A stretch of DNA of 7,873 nt, from positions 1 through 7,873 of the forward strand of contig CAMTPG010000113.1 in the NCBI GenBank assembly GCA_947074335.1. The letters are read 5' to 3'. Numbering within the stretch: the stretch's first letter is position 1; each line of letters starts with the position of its first letter. The position numbers and the translations under genes are program-made. Below, one piece after another: positions 1 to 6,417 of this stretch. The notes beneath the pieces are model-generated. The model worked only from the letters and a program-made list of their open reading frames with translations, had not been told where the DNA came from and searched no databases. The DNA is from an uncultured Parabacteroides sp. (GTDB taxonomy: Bacteria; Bacteroidota; Bacteroidia; Bacteroidales; Tannerellaceae).

Positions 1-1202
1 ACTTTATTGTAAGAAAGGTTGGCATCTAACTGCAGATTCCGCGCCAGATCGAACGTGGCGGCAAAATTTAAACCTCCGGTGTGAACTTTCGTGGAGGGAA
101 CCTGCCCTTTCTGATAAGCATACTGCCCGGTAAGGAAGTAGCGTGCTTTTTCGCCTTTATAGGCAATGGATATATTGTTGTTGGTTACAAAGCCTGTTTC
201 CAGAAAATCATTCAGGTTGTTGTGCGAAACCCAGTCGATGGGAACTCGCTCATAACGTGATTTATCATCATATTGTGTGTTTTTTACATCGCCCCACCAG
301 GGGATTACATCGCCGGTTACTTTATCACGTATCGGACTGTTCCACTGGGCAATTTTGAGGCCGCTGTTTAATTTTGGTCCCCAGGTCATATCGCCATCCG
401 AAATTCCGCCGTCGGCACCATCCCAGAATTCGTATTTGCCGTTCGAACCGCTGCCGTATTGACTTTGCGTTTCGGGTAAAACGGCAAAACCGGCACTGAT
501 CATATTATTGGAAGAGAAATAGATTTCTACGCCTTCTTTTTTGGCAGTTTTGCTGGTAATCAGGATAGCACCGTTTTTACCGCGTGATCCGTAGAGTGCC
601 GATGCGGCTGTACCCTTTAATACATTGATACTTTCTATATTTTCGCCGGAGATATCAAAGAAATCCGTTTCTGCCGGTATACCATCTACCACGATCAGCG
701 GAGTGTTGCCGCGCAGTTTAAAACTCGGCGCCTGAAATAATCCGGTCGGATTGGCCACCATCAGTCCGGCTACCTGTCCGGAAAGTGCTGATCCCACATT
801 CAGACTGGGTGTTGCCGTTAAAGTTTCGCCCGAAATCTGCTGGGTTGTATAACCGATTTTCTTTTTTTGCTGTTTAATACCAATGGCGGTAACCACTACT
901 TCGTCAATGAGTTTCACATCATCCCGAAGCTCAATATTGATCACTTTCCGGTTACCAACCGGTTCTTCTTCGGAAGAATAACCAATGAATGAAAAGACAA
1001 GGATATCCGACGGAAGAGCTTCAAGGCTGTAATTTCCATCCATATCCGTAATAGTTCCCTGAATTGAACCTTTAACCTGAACGGTTGCTCCCGCAACTGG
1101 ACCCAGTTTATCAGATACATTTCCGGAAACTCTTTCAGTTTGTGCTACAATTGATGTGCTTAGCAATGAAGCACAAACCAAGGAGTAAAATTTACTGTTC
1201 AT
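1..1202 (-). CDS. SusC/RagA family TonB-linked outer-membrane transporter, N-terminal 400 residues (runs off left edge)
   Basis: Outer-membrane beta-barrel transporter subunit of the SusC/RagA class, which imports glycans, peptides or other large nutrients together with a SusD-like surface lipoprotein, powered by TonB. The frame is open and unbroken from ATG at 1202 to the window edge. Visible in order: signal peptide (residues 1-20, cleavage after SIVA), a carboxypeptidase-regulatory-like beta-sandwich (about 24-93, with GNVSD, GTITDMDGNYSL and FSFIGYSS), the TonB-box region IDEVVVTAIG (99-108), and a plug domain (about 110-220) with GQVAGLMV, KLRGN, VVDGIP, IESINVLKGTAASALYGSRG and NGAILITSK. 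After that the barrel begins. Family members are usually about 1000 residues, so some 600 are missing to the left; a susD-like gene would be expected there. The plug is shorter than usual between RGN and PLIVVDGIP. No substrate can be assigned. The coding sequence looks more GC-rich than the small genes beside it. Confidence 0.96.
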   Translation of the reverse strand, partial: MNSKFYSLVCASLLSTSIVAQTERVSGNVSDKLGPVAGATVQVKGSIQGTITDMDGNYSLEALPSDILVFSFIGYSSEEEPVGNRKVINIELRDDVKLIDEVVVTAIGIKQQKKKIGYTTQQISGETLTATPSLNVGSALSGQVAGLMVANPTGLFQAPSFKLRGNTPLIVVDGIPAETDFFDISGENIESINVLKGTAASALYGSRGKNGAILITSKTAKKEGVEIYFSSNNMISAGFAVLPETQSQYGSGSNGKYEFWDGADGGISDGDMTWGPKLNSGLKIAQWNSPIRDKVTGDVIPWWGDVKNTQYDDKSRYERVPIDWVSHNNLNDFLETGFVTNNNISIAYKGEKARYFLTGQYAYQKGQVPSTKVHTGGLNFAATFDLARNLQLDANLSYNK

Positions 1203-1318
1203 AAACAATTTGTTAGTAGTTATTTTTCGATTTTAAAGGCAACAGGCCTTCCGGATAAAAACTTATCGTTTCTATCCTGATACTTAATTATTAATGATTT
1301 ATGTAATTGATTATCTGA
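1203..1318 (-). promoter_or_regulatory. Leader/promoter region of the SusC-like gene with two adjacent dyads
   Basis: The 116-base spacer between the exported-protein stop and the SusC-like start holds two perfect short dyads: AAGGC-AACAG-GCCTT at 1236-1250 and GATAA-AAAC-TTATC at 1254-1267. Read on the minus strand, the second overlaps TAAGTTTT (1258-1265), one base off the Bacteroidota -7 box TAnnTTTG. No good -33 TTTG lies about 20 bases further upstream, so the promoter call is weak. The first dyad would lie in the 5' leader of the SusC-like mRNA. Neither is followed by a U-run on the minus strand, so a terminator for the upstream gene is not supported. Confidence 0.3.
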
Positions 1319-1903
1319 TCAAATCTCGCGAATATTCACCCGATAAAACAGCGTTTTAATTTGATTGATATCTTTGCGAGAATCGTATAATGATTGTTCG
1401 AATGATTCACTATCCGAATCGAATGCCGCTATGGCTGTTTTAAGTATTTGTATAAATTGTTTTGCAGCTTCATCCGGAGTGGTTTTACCATTTTTCAGCT
1501 CTTTGCTTAATTCTTTTTCCACCGTACGAACCGCATTGTATAAAGCAGGTTTCCGAATCACTGTACGACGTGTAGGATCGCCGGAAACAACCTCTTCGCG
1601 TACTACATAAATCGCCATAAAAAGATTATATAAACAACCGGCTTCCTGACCAAATTTAAAGTTTGCACCATCAGCCAGTTCGGAAACAGTAGGTTCTTTC
1701 AATGCCAGATAAAATTCCCAGAAAAATTCAACTTCCACAGAATCCGGTATTTCAATTTCGGATTTTGCTGTAACCGGATCAGACCAGACCGGCTTTATTT
1801 TTATCACGGTTAATTCATTTTTATTTTCGTCAGGCAAAATTTGATTAGCTTTAGCACAATAGGGAAAAACTAATAATGTCATTAAAATCAATTTGAAATT
1901 CAT
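1319..1903 (-). CDS. Unrecognised exported protein, 194 aa
   Basis: I do not recognise this family. The protein starts with a signal peptide: K4, a hydrophobic stretch LILMTLLVFPY, then AKA with likely signal peptidase I cleavage after residue 19. The cysteine at 16 is not in a proper lipobox (VFPYC), so a lipoprotein is unlikely. The mature chain of about 175 residues has an acidic/proline-containing N-terminal part (20-60), an aromatic patch VEFFWEFYLAL (58-68), and a mostly helical charged C-terminal half (about 80-190) with one cysteine (C90). No catalytic motif or membrane helix is visible after the signal. It probably sits in the periplasm. It lies 116 bases upstream of the SusC-like gene and 157 bases downstream of the DUF2147 gene on the same strand, so a link to either is possible but unproven. 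The overlapping opposite-strand frame at 1365-1610 looks like a shadow. Confidence 0.85.
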   Translation of the reverse strand: MNFKLILMTLLVFPYCAKANQILPDENKNELTVIKIKPVWSDPVTAKSEIEIPDSVEVEFFWEFYLALKEPTVSELADGANFKFGQEAGCLYNLFMAIYVVREEVVSGDPTRRTVIRKPALYNAVRTVEKELSKELKNGKTTPDEAAKQFIQILKTAIAAFDSDSESFEQSLYDSRKDINQIKTLFYRVNIREI

Positions 1904-1929
1904 CTCTCTAATTATTAAATTTTACACTG

Positions 1930-1965
1930 CAAAAGTGCCGTTCTCATGTTACAGTATAATAACAT
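1930..1965 (-). promoter_or_regulatory. Candidate promoter and operator-like dyad upstream of the exported-protein gene
   Basis: On the minus strand CACTTTTG (1937-1930) differs at one base from the Bacteroidota -7 box TAnnTTTG and lies about 27 bases before the ATG at 1903. Just upstream of it is a perfect six-base inverted repeat, ATGTTA (1946-1951) and TAACAT (1960-1965), with eight bases between. This would lie between the -7 and -33 positions, where a repressor could bind. No TTTG -33 element is visible, and the region is AT-rich, so chance symmetry is possible. Confidence 0.3.
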
Positions 1966-2060
1966 AAAGATTACATTATTTAATAATATATACGAAAAAA
2001 GAGTTACAACTTATGAGTTTATTTCTGTTCAAAAAGAGATTATTCCATAACATCTGTATC

Positions 2061-2495
2061 TTATTCAGGTCTTTTCCAATATTGTGCCCTGCTAAAGGGA
2101 CCTATTGAACCCTTTACAATTAATGTATTTGGATCTTTTGGATCAATTTTGATGGAACAATTATATGATTTACCATTTTTGGGATCTGTTATTTTTCCCT
2201 CTTTATATTCATCTCCTTTTTTTACCATATCTTCTACAATATTCAAACCGATTAAGGGTTTATCCTTTTTATCACCTTTACATTTATCGCAAACAGCTGT
2301 TGCAGGATTTACACCTTCCGATAAATTATAAAGCGTAATGATTTTTGCAAAATATCTGCCCTCCTTTTCATAAAATTCAACTTCTGATTTTGGCTTTTTA
2401 GTTTCATCATCATAAGTTATCCATTTACCCAATATATCCTGAGCACTAATCATCTGACAACTTAGCAGAAATACAATTGCGAATATCTTTTTCAT
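2061..2495 (-). CDS. DUF2147 family secreted protein
   Basis: Small exported protein of the DUF2147 family, which is common in Bacteroidota and Proteobacteria and has no established biochemical role. The signal peptide MKKIFAIVFLLSCQMISA is followed by a likely cut after residue 18. The family domain covers about residues 20-144: ILGKWITYDDET near the start, EVEFYEKEGRYFAKI (38-52), the cysteine pair VCDKC (C69 and C72) with KGDKKDKPLIGLNI, the GKITDPKNGKSYNC stretch (100-113), and the closing GSIGPFSRAQYWKRP. The order and spacing match family members as I know them, and the length of about 125 mature residues is normal. It should act in the periplasm or outside the inner membrane, probably as a lipocalin-like beta-barrel (inference). 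It is the first leftward gene, divergent from the symporter. No strong -7 box was found upstream of its start. Confidence 0.93.
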   Translation of the reverse strand: MKKIFAIVFLLSCQMISAQDILGKWITYDDETKKPKSEVEFYEKEGRYFAKIITLYNLSEGVNPATAVCDKCKGDKKDKPLIGLNIVEDMVKKGDEYKEGKITDPKNGKSYNCSIKIDPKDPNTLIVKGSIGPFSRAQYWKRPE

Positions 2496-2813
2496 TATGA
2501 TTAATATTACTGATCAATAACCGATTATGCATTTATAAAATCAATAAACAACAGATACCATCAATTGTTCAACCGGGTATTTTGTTTTCAGTTTTTATAT
2601 ATGGAGAAATTTCTGTATACTTGTATAAAAATCATGATTATTAAAAAAATGCTATTATAATTTAGATTTCGGATTTAAACGAATATTGATATAAAATCAT
2701 CAAATCACGATATTCAATGATATTTTATTTCATTTTTTGATAATAATCTATACATTTTGATTACATTTGCTCGCAGAAAAATCATTTTGCTTAAAAATCT
2801 ATTACAACCCGAT
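2496..2813. other. 318-base AT-rich divergent intergenic region
   Basis: This spacer separates the leftward DUF2147 gene from the rightward symporter gene and holds no credible coding frame. It contains three copies of TATAAA(A)ATCA on the plus strand (2534-2543, 2624-2634, 2690-2699), a ten-base palindrome AATCATGATT (2630-2639), and an imperfect inverted repeat of ATAAAATCAT (2691-2700) against ATGATATTTTAT (2717-2728). The symporter promoter is at its right end. No convincing TAnnTTTG box was found on the minus strand for the DUF2147 gene. Confidence 0.6.
2736..2769 (+). promoter_or_regulatory. Bacteroidota-type promoter of the symporter gene
   Basis: TACATTTG (2762-2769) is an exact TAnnTTTG -7 box, and TTTG (2736-2739) is an exact -33 element with a 22-base gap, slightly longer than the usual 19-21. 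Transcription would begin near 2774-2777, leaving a leader of about 40 bases to the ATG at 2814. This argues against translation from the TTG at 2757, which lies upstream of the predicted transcript start. Confidence 0.65.
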
Positions 2814-4088
2814 ATGACTATTTTTAAAACGAAAATAACTATTCCGCTCTACCTGCAAATCCTTATCGGCATGATTGCCGGCATTTTAATTGGTTTTGTT
2901 GCAATCCGTCTGAATGGCGGATTATTTGTTAACAACTGGATAAAACCCTGGGGACAACTTTTTATCCGGCTGCTGCAGTTAATTGCTATTCCGCTGGTAC
3001 TGATTTCGCTGATTAAAGGTGTGACGGGATTAAAAGATATCAGCCGGCTTTCGCGTATCGGCGGAAAAACCATTTTGATTTATATGGGTACAACGGTTGT
3101 GGCGGTTGTAATCGGACTATGTCTGGGATTAATTATTAAGCCCGGAAATTATGTAAACCGTGATCAGGTTTCGCATTTACAGATCGAGTATCAATCGGTG
3201 ATTGAACAGAAAAAAGAAGAGGCTTTTTCTACCCAGGATCAGGGACCGCTTCGTTTCCTCTTCGATATTGTACCTAATAATGTGGTGAGTGCTGCTTCGG
3301 ATAATTCGAAAATGTTGCAGGTAATCTTTTTTGCTCTGTTTTTCGGAATTGCCGCACTCAGTCTGCCACCTCAAAAAGTAGAACCTGTAATCCGGATTAT
3401 CGACAGTCTGAATGATATTATTCTGTGTATGGTGGATTATATTATTAAATTTGCGCCGTGGGGCGTAGCGGCTCTGATGGCCGGTTTGGTTATTGATTTT
3501 AACGGCGATGCCAGCATCTTCAGCGCGCTGGGTATTTATGCACTGACCGTAATCTTTGCCATGTTTATTCTGTTATTGCTTTTCTATCCTTCGCTGATTC
3601 ATTTCTTTACTACCATAAATATTAAGAAATTTATTAAAACACTTTATCCTGTACAGCTTTTCGGATTTACTACCAGCAGCAGTGCAGCCACACTTCCCGT
3701 AACGATGGAGACGGTAGAGCGTGATCTGGGTGTATCGCAGGAAGTAAGTTCTTTTGTTTTACCGGTAGGCACCACCATAAATATGGACGGCACTTCCTGC
3801 TATCAGTCGATTGCCATTCTTTTCATCGCCCAGGTGCTGGGAATTGAATTGAGTTTCATTCAACTACTCACAGTTGTAGCCATGACAATTCTGTCATCAA
3901 TCGGTACACCGGCCATTCCGGGCGGCAGTTATGTTATTCTGACCATGGTACTTACTTCCGTAGGTATCCCGGCTGAAGGACTGGCTTTGATTCTGGGCAT
4001 CGACAGACCGTTGGATATGTTGCGAACTTCAGTCAATGTAACTGGCGATGCAGCCGTGGCTACATTGATTGATCAACGTACAAGATAA
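2814..4088 (+). CDS. Dicarboxylate/amino acid:cation symporter (DAACS family, GltP/GltPh-like)
   Basis: Inner-membrane secondary transporter that brings in acidic amino acids or C4-dicarboxylates with Na+ or H+. The ATG at 2814 gives 424 residues, normal for the family; the frame extends 19 codons further to a TTG at 2757, but a promoter box lies in that stretch. Visible landmarks: hydrophobic scaffold helices from residue 11, the HP1 serine motif TTSSSAATLP (286-295), TINMDGT in TM7 (321-327), the HP2 tip IGTPAIPGG (363-371), and the TM8 motif DRPLDMLRTSVNVTGD (397-412). In TM8, D401, R404, T405, N408 and D412 correspond to the GltPh binding residues D394, R397, T398, N401 and D405. The arginine at 404 favours a substrate with a side-chain carboxylate (family knowledge). 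The exact substrate and the coupling ion cannot be read from the sequence. The MFS gene follows 46 bases downstream. Confidence 0.95.
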   Translation: MTIFKTKITIPLYLQILIGMIAGILIGFVAIRLNGGLFVNNWIKPWGQLFIRLLQLIAIPLVLISLIKGVTGLKDISRLSRIGGKTILIYMGTTVVAVVIGLCLGLIIKPGNYVNRDQVSHLQIEYQSVIEQKKEEAFSTQDQGPLRFLFDIVPNNVVSAASDNSKMLQVIFFALFFGIAALSLPPQKVEPVIRIIDSLNDIILCMVDYIIKFAPWGVAALMAGLVIDFNGDASIFSALGIYALTVIFAMFILLLLFYPSLIHFFTTINIKKFIKTLYPVQLFGFTTSSSAATLPVTMETVERDLGVSQEVSSFVLPVGTTINMDGTSCYQSIAILFIAQVLGIELSFIQLLTVVAMTILSSIGTPAIPGGSYVILTMVLTSVGIPAEGLALILGIDRPLDMLRTSVNVTGDAAVATLIDQRTR

Positions 4089-4122
4089 CCCTGTAAATCC
4101 GTTAAAATCTGTCTGTTTTTTG

Positions 4123-4130
4123 TATTTTTG
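4123..4130 (+). promoter_or_regulatory. Candidate -7 box TATTTTTG immediately before the MFS gene
   Basis: An exact TAnnTTTG match sits four bases before the ATG at 4135. Transcription usually begins a few bases after this box, so a message from it would have almost no leader. No TTTG -33 element is present 19-22 bases upstream, so this may be chance in a T-rich spacer, with the gene instead read through from the symporter 46 bases away. Confidence 0.35.
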
Positions 4131-4134
4131 TGCC

Positions 4135-5310
4135 ATGAGAAGAAATATCCTGGCACTCTACTTTATTAAACTTTCCAAGTGGTTTTCGCTTGTAATGCCG
4201 ATTATCGTACTTTTTTACGAAGATCACGGATTAGGATTACAGGATGTTTTCATCTTAAAAAGCGCTTATTCGATCGCTGCCGTTACACTCGAAATTCCAT
4301 CCGGCTATCTGGCTGATGTGTGGGGACGCCGTAATTGCCTGATAAGCGGATGTCTGCTTTTCTTTTTTGGTTATCTCTGTTATTCTTTTACCGGCTCTTT
4401 TGGTGCATTTCTGATAGCAGAGTTATTGTTGGGTATCGGACAAACCCTGGTTAACGGAGCTGATTCTGCCCTTTTGTATGATACAACTGTAGCTGCCCGC
4501 CAGGAACAACTCTATCTGCGTTATGAAGGGCGGATTACCATGATTGGAAATTTTGCTGAAGCAATTGCAGGCATTTTAGGCGGATTATTAGCTGTTTATT
4601 CTTTACGATTTCCTTTTTATGGCCAGGTCTTTATTGCATCTATCGGTATTCCGGCTGCCTTTGTACTTCGCGAAGTGAATGTAAAACGTAAAATAGAAAA
4701 ACCGTTATACGAAATTCATAAAATCATAAAATACTCATTGATAACGAATAAGAAACTCTGTTACAACATCATGTATTCGGGTGTTATTGGAGCTGCCACA
4801 TTAACCATGGCCTGGTTTGTACAGCCTGTTTTAATGTATTTGGAAACACCTGTCAGCTGGTATGGTATTGTATGGACTATATTGAATCTTACAGTCGGAA
4901 TTGCCGCACTCGCCTCTGATAAAATAGATCGCTATCTTGGTTTCAACCGGATGAGCATCGTTATCCTTGTTTTTATCACAGGTGGTTATGTCGCATTAGC
5001 TTTTAATCTTTCATATGCGGGTTTGATCATTTTATTATTATTTTATATTGTACGTGGTTTTGCCACGCCGATATTGAAAGGTTATATCAATCAGATGACA
5101 TTTTCGGAAATGCGTGCTACGGTACTTTCGATCCGAAATTTTGTTATCCGTCTGATTTTTGCTCTTGTTGCTCCTTTTATCGGATGGCTGAACGATGCCT
5201 ATTCACTTAAAACCGCTTTATTAATCATGGCTTTGGTAATAGCACTGCCCGGAACTCTCTTTGTAATATTGCAAATTCGAAAAACAGACGATAATCAAAC
5301 CATTTTCTAA
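4135..5310 (+). CDS. Major facilitator superfamily transporter
   Basis: A 391-residue inner-membrane protein with about 12 hydrophobic segments, the normal MFS size. The signature motif A lies between helices 2 and 3: GYLADVWGRR (57-66), preceded by EIP (53-55), a combination seen in drug/sugar-type efflux and uptake members. A weaker counterpart of the loop follows in the second half around SDKIDRYLGFNR (261-272), as expected from the internal duplication of the fold. The central loop near 170-200 is charged and lysine-rich (VKRKIEKP). The frame also reads back to a TTG at 4069 overlapping the symporter end, but ATG at 4135 starts directly at the typical MRRN..LALYF beginning and avoids the overlap. 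Substrate is not predictable; the symporter neighbour gives no firm clue. No clear terminator is seen after the stop. Confidence 0.93.
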   Translation: MRRNILALYFIKLSKWFSLVMPIIVLFYEDHGLGLQDVFILKSAYSIAAVTLEIPSGYLADVWGRRNCLISGCLLFFFGYLCYSFTGSFGAFLIAELLLGIGQTLVNGADSALLYDTTVAARQEQLYLRYEGRITMIGNFAEAIAGILGGLLAVYSLRFPFYGQVFIASIGIPAAFVLREVNVKRKIEKPLYEIHKIIKYSLITNKKLCYNIMYSGVIGAATLTMAWFVQPVLMYLETPVSWYGIVWTILNLTVGIAALASDKIDRYLGFNRMSIVILVFITGGYVALAFNLSYAGLIILLLFYIVRGFATPILKGYINQMTFSEMRATVLSIRNFVIRLIFALVAPFIGWLNDAYSLKTALLIMALVIALPGTLFVILQIRKTDDNQTIF

Positions 5311-5453
5311 CATACACTGATTCAATCGCTTAATAATTTCACACACTACTACTCTATTTTTAATATTTGTTTTTCAATATTTAATCTAAACAATCCCGAT
5401 ACAGGTTATGTTATAGAAGAAAACATTCATTTAGTATATTATTTATTACAGAT

Positions 5454-5660
5454 ATGAAATATTTAAAACCTGCATTAATAGGCATAGTGCTCTTCTATAT
5501 TTCGGTAGGCACTGTTTCGTTTTTCTATAAACGACGCCTGCTTGAAAATGGATTTTTATATCTGTTTATCGCAACAACTATCTATATATTAGTTGCTTTT
5601 GGCATTGTGTGTTTACGTAATAAACAATATCCGTTGCATCCGGATGATGAAGATAAATAA
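5454..5660 (+). CDS. Small two-helix membrane protein, 68 aa, unknown function
   Basis: I do not recognise this protein. It has two hydrophobic segments, about residues 6-24 (PALIGIVLFYISVGTVSFF) and 34-53 (FLYLFIATTIYILVAFGIVC), joined by a short positive loop (YKRRLLENG). It ends in a polar acidic tail, HPDDEDK. The positive-inside rule would place the KRR loop in the cytoplasm, with RNK after helix 2 arguing the other way, so orientation is ambiguous. It stands alone: 143 bases after the MFS stop and 82 before trmD. The upstream spacer holds only an imperfect -7 box, TAATATTTG (5361-5369), with one extra base. The frame has an ATG start and biased hydrophobic composition, which supports a real gene, but homologues were not checked. 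Confidence 0.65.
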   Translation: MKYLKPALIGIVLFYISVGTVSFFYKRRLLENGFLYLFIATTIYILVAFGIVCLRNKQYPLHPDDEDK

Positions 5661-5677
5661 TATTCTGAACTGATGAA

Positions 5678-5708
5678 TTTCTTATCCATTGCTTTTTCAT
5701 TATCTTTG
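5678..5708 (+). promoter_or_regulatory. Bacteroidota-type promoter of trmD
   Basis: TATCTTTG (5701-5708) is an exact TAnnTTTG -7 box. TTTC (5678-5681) lies 19 bases before it and differs at one base from the -33 TTTG. The predicted message starts near 5712-5716 with an A-rich leader of about 30 bases, typical of well-translated Bacteroidota genes. The box lies inside the possible N-terminal extension of the trmD frame (ATG at 5689) and so excludes that start. Confidence 0.7.
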
Positions 5709-5742
5709 CACATTCAATCCGTTAAACAAAAACAAAAAACAA

Positions 5743-6417
5743 ATGCGCATTGATATTTTAACCGTTTTACCCGAAATGATAGAAGGAATGGTAAATTGTT
5801 CCATTTTGAAACGGGCACAGGATAAAGGACTCGCAGAAATTCATCTACATAATCTGCGTGATTATACAAACGACAAATGGCGTCGGGTTGACGATTATCC
5901 ATTTGGAGGCGAAGCGGGTATGGTTATGCAGATTGAACCTATTGATCGCGCAATCAGCACGTTAAAAAATCAACGCACTTATGACGAAGTAATTTACACA
6001 TCTCCTGATGGTGAAACGCTCAATCAGCCTATGGCAAACAGCATGTCAATGCTCAATAATCTTATTATTCTTTGCGGACATTATAAAGGAATTGATTATC
6101 GCATTCGTGAGCATCTGATTACCAAAGAAATCTCCATTGGTGATTATGTGCTTACCGGTGGCGAACTTGCTGCTGCTGTTATTTCGGACGCCATAGTCCG
6201 GTTAATTCCGGGTGTGATCGGTGATGAACAAAGTGCTTTATCCGATTCTTTTCAGGATAATTTGTTGGCTCCTCCCGTTTATACACGTCCTGCCGAATAC
6301 AATGGCTGGAAAGTTCCGGATGTTTTATTATCAGGACATCAACGAAAAATCGAAGAATGGCGTTTACATCAGGCTCAGGAACGTACAGCCCGACTGCGTC
6401 CGGATTTGTTGAAATAA
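5743..6417 (+). CDS. trmD: tRNA (guanine-N1-)-methyltransferase TrmD
   Basis: Cytoplasmic SPOUT-class enzyme that methylates N1 of G37 next to the anticodon using S-adenosylmethionine, preventing +1 frameshifting; essential in most bacteria. ATG at 5743 gives 224 residues beginning MRIDILTVLPEM, the usual TrmD start. The frame also has an ATG at 5689, but that would add 18 residues (MLFHYLCTF...) unlike the family and lies upstream of the promoter box. Trefoil-knot and SAM-site motifs are complete: DYPFGGEAGMVMQIEP (51-66), LCGHYKGIDYRI (110-121), and EISIGDYVLTGGELA (129-143). The catalytic pair equivalent to E. coli R154 and D169 is R153 (VRLIPGVIG) and D168 (SDSF). The C-terminal tRNA-binding region includes LLSGHQRKIEEWR (195-207). 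In many bacteria trmD sits with rpsP, rimM and rplS; here none of those is adjacent. A hairpin begins at the stop codon. Confidence 0.98.
   Translation: MRIDILTVLPEMIEGMVNCSILKRAQDKGLAEIHLHNLRDYTNDKWRRVDDYPFGGEAGMVMQIEPIDRAISTLKNQRTYDEVIYTSPDGETLNQPMANSMSMLNNLIILCGHYKGIDYRIREHLITKEISIGDYVLTGGELAAAVISDAIVRLIPGVIGDEQSALSDSFQDNLLAPPVYTRPAEYNGWKVPDVLLSGHQRKIEEWRLHQAQERTARLRPDLLK

Noticed and set aside
143..462. Two overlapping plus-strand frames opposite the SusC-like gene
   Set aside because: They lie entirely antisense to a clear, motif-rich transporter frame, and the translations show no domain or signal and have unusual composition.
1365..1610. Plus-strand frame of 81 residues opposite the exported-protein gene
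   Set aside because: It is antisense to a frame with a proper signal peptide, and its serine-rich translation looks like a shadow.
1854..1860. Cysteine in the signal region of the exported protein as a lipoprotein lipobox
   Set aside because: The residues before the cysteine are F-P-Y, which do not fit the lipobox, and AKA right after gives a normal signal peptidase I site.
2149..2331. Plus-strand 60-residue frame opposite DUF2147
   Set aside because: It is a shadow of a recognised family domain on the other strand.
2849..3374. Minus-strand frames of 74 and 65 residues inside the symporter
   Set aside because: They are antisense to conserved symporter coding sequence and have no promoter or recognisable motif.
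4069..4134. TTG start for the MFS gene overlapping the symporter
   Set aside because: The extra 22 residues are not membrane-like or family-like, and a -7 box lies inside this stretch; ATG 4135 is the better start.
6221..6412. Plus-strand frame inside the 3' end of trmD
   Set aside because: It overlaps the catalytic and C-terminal part of TrmD in another frame and has no independent support.
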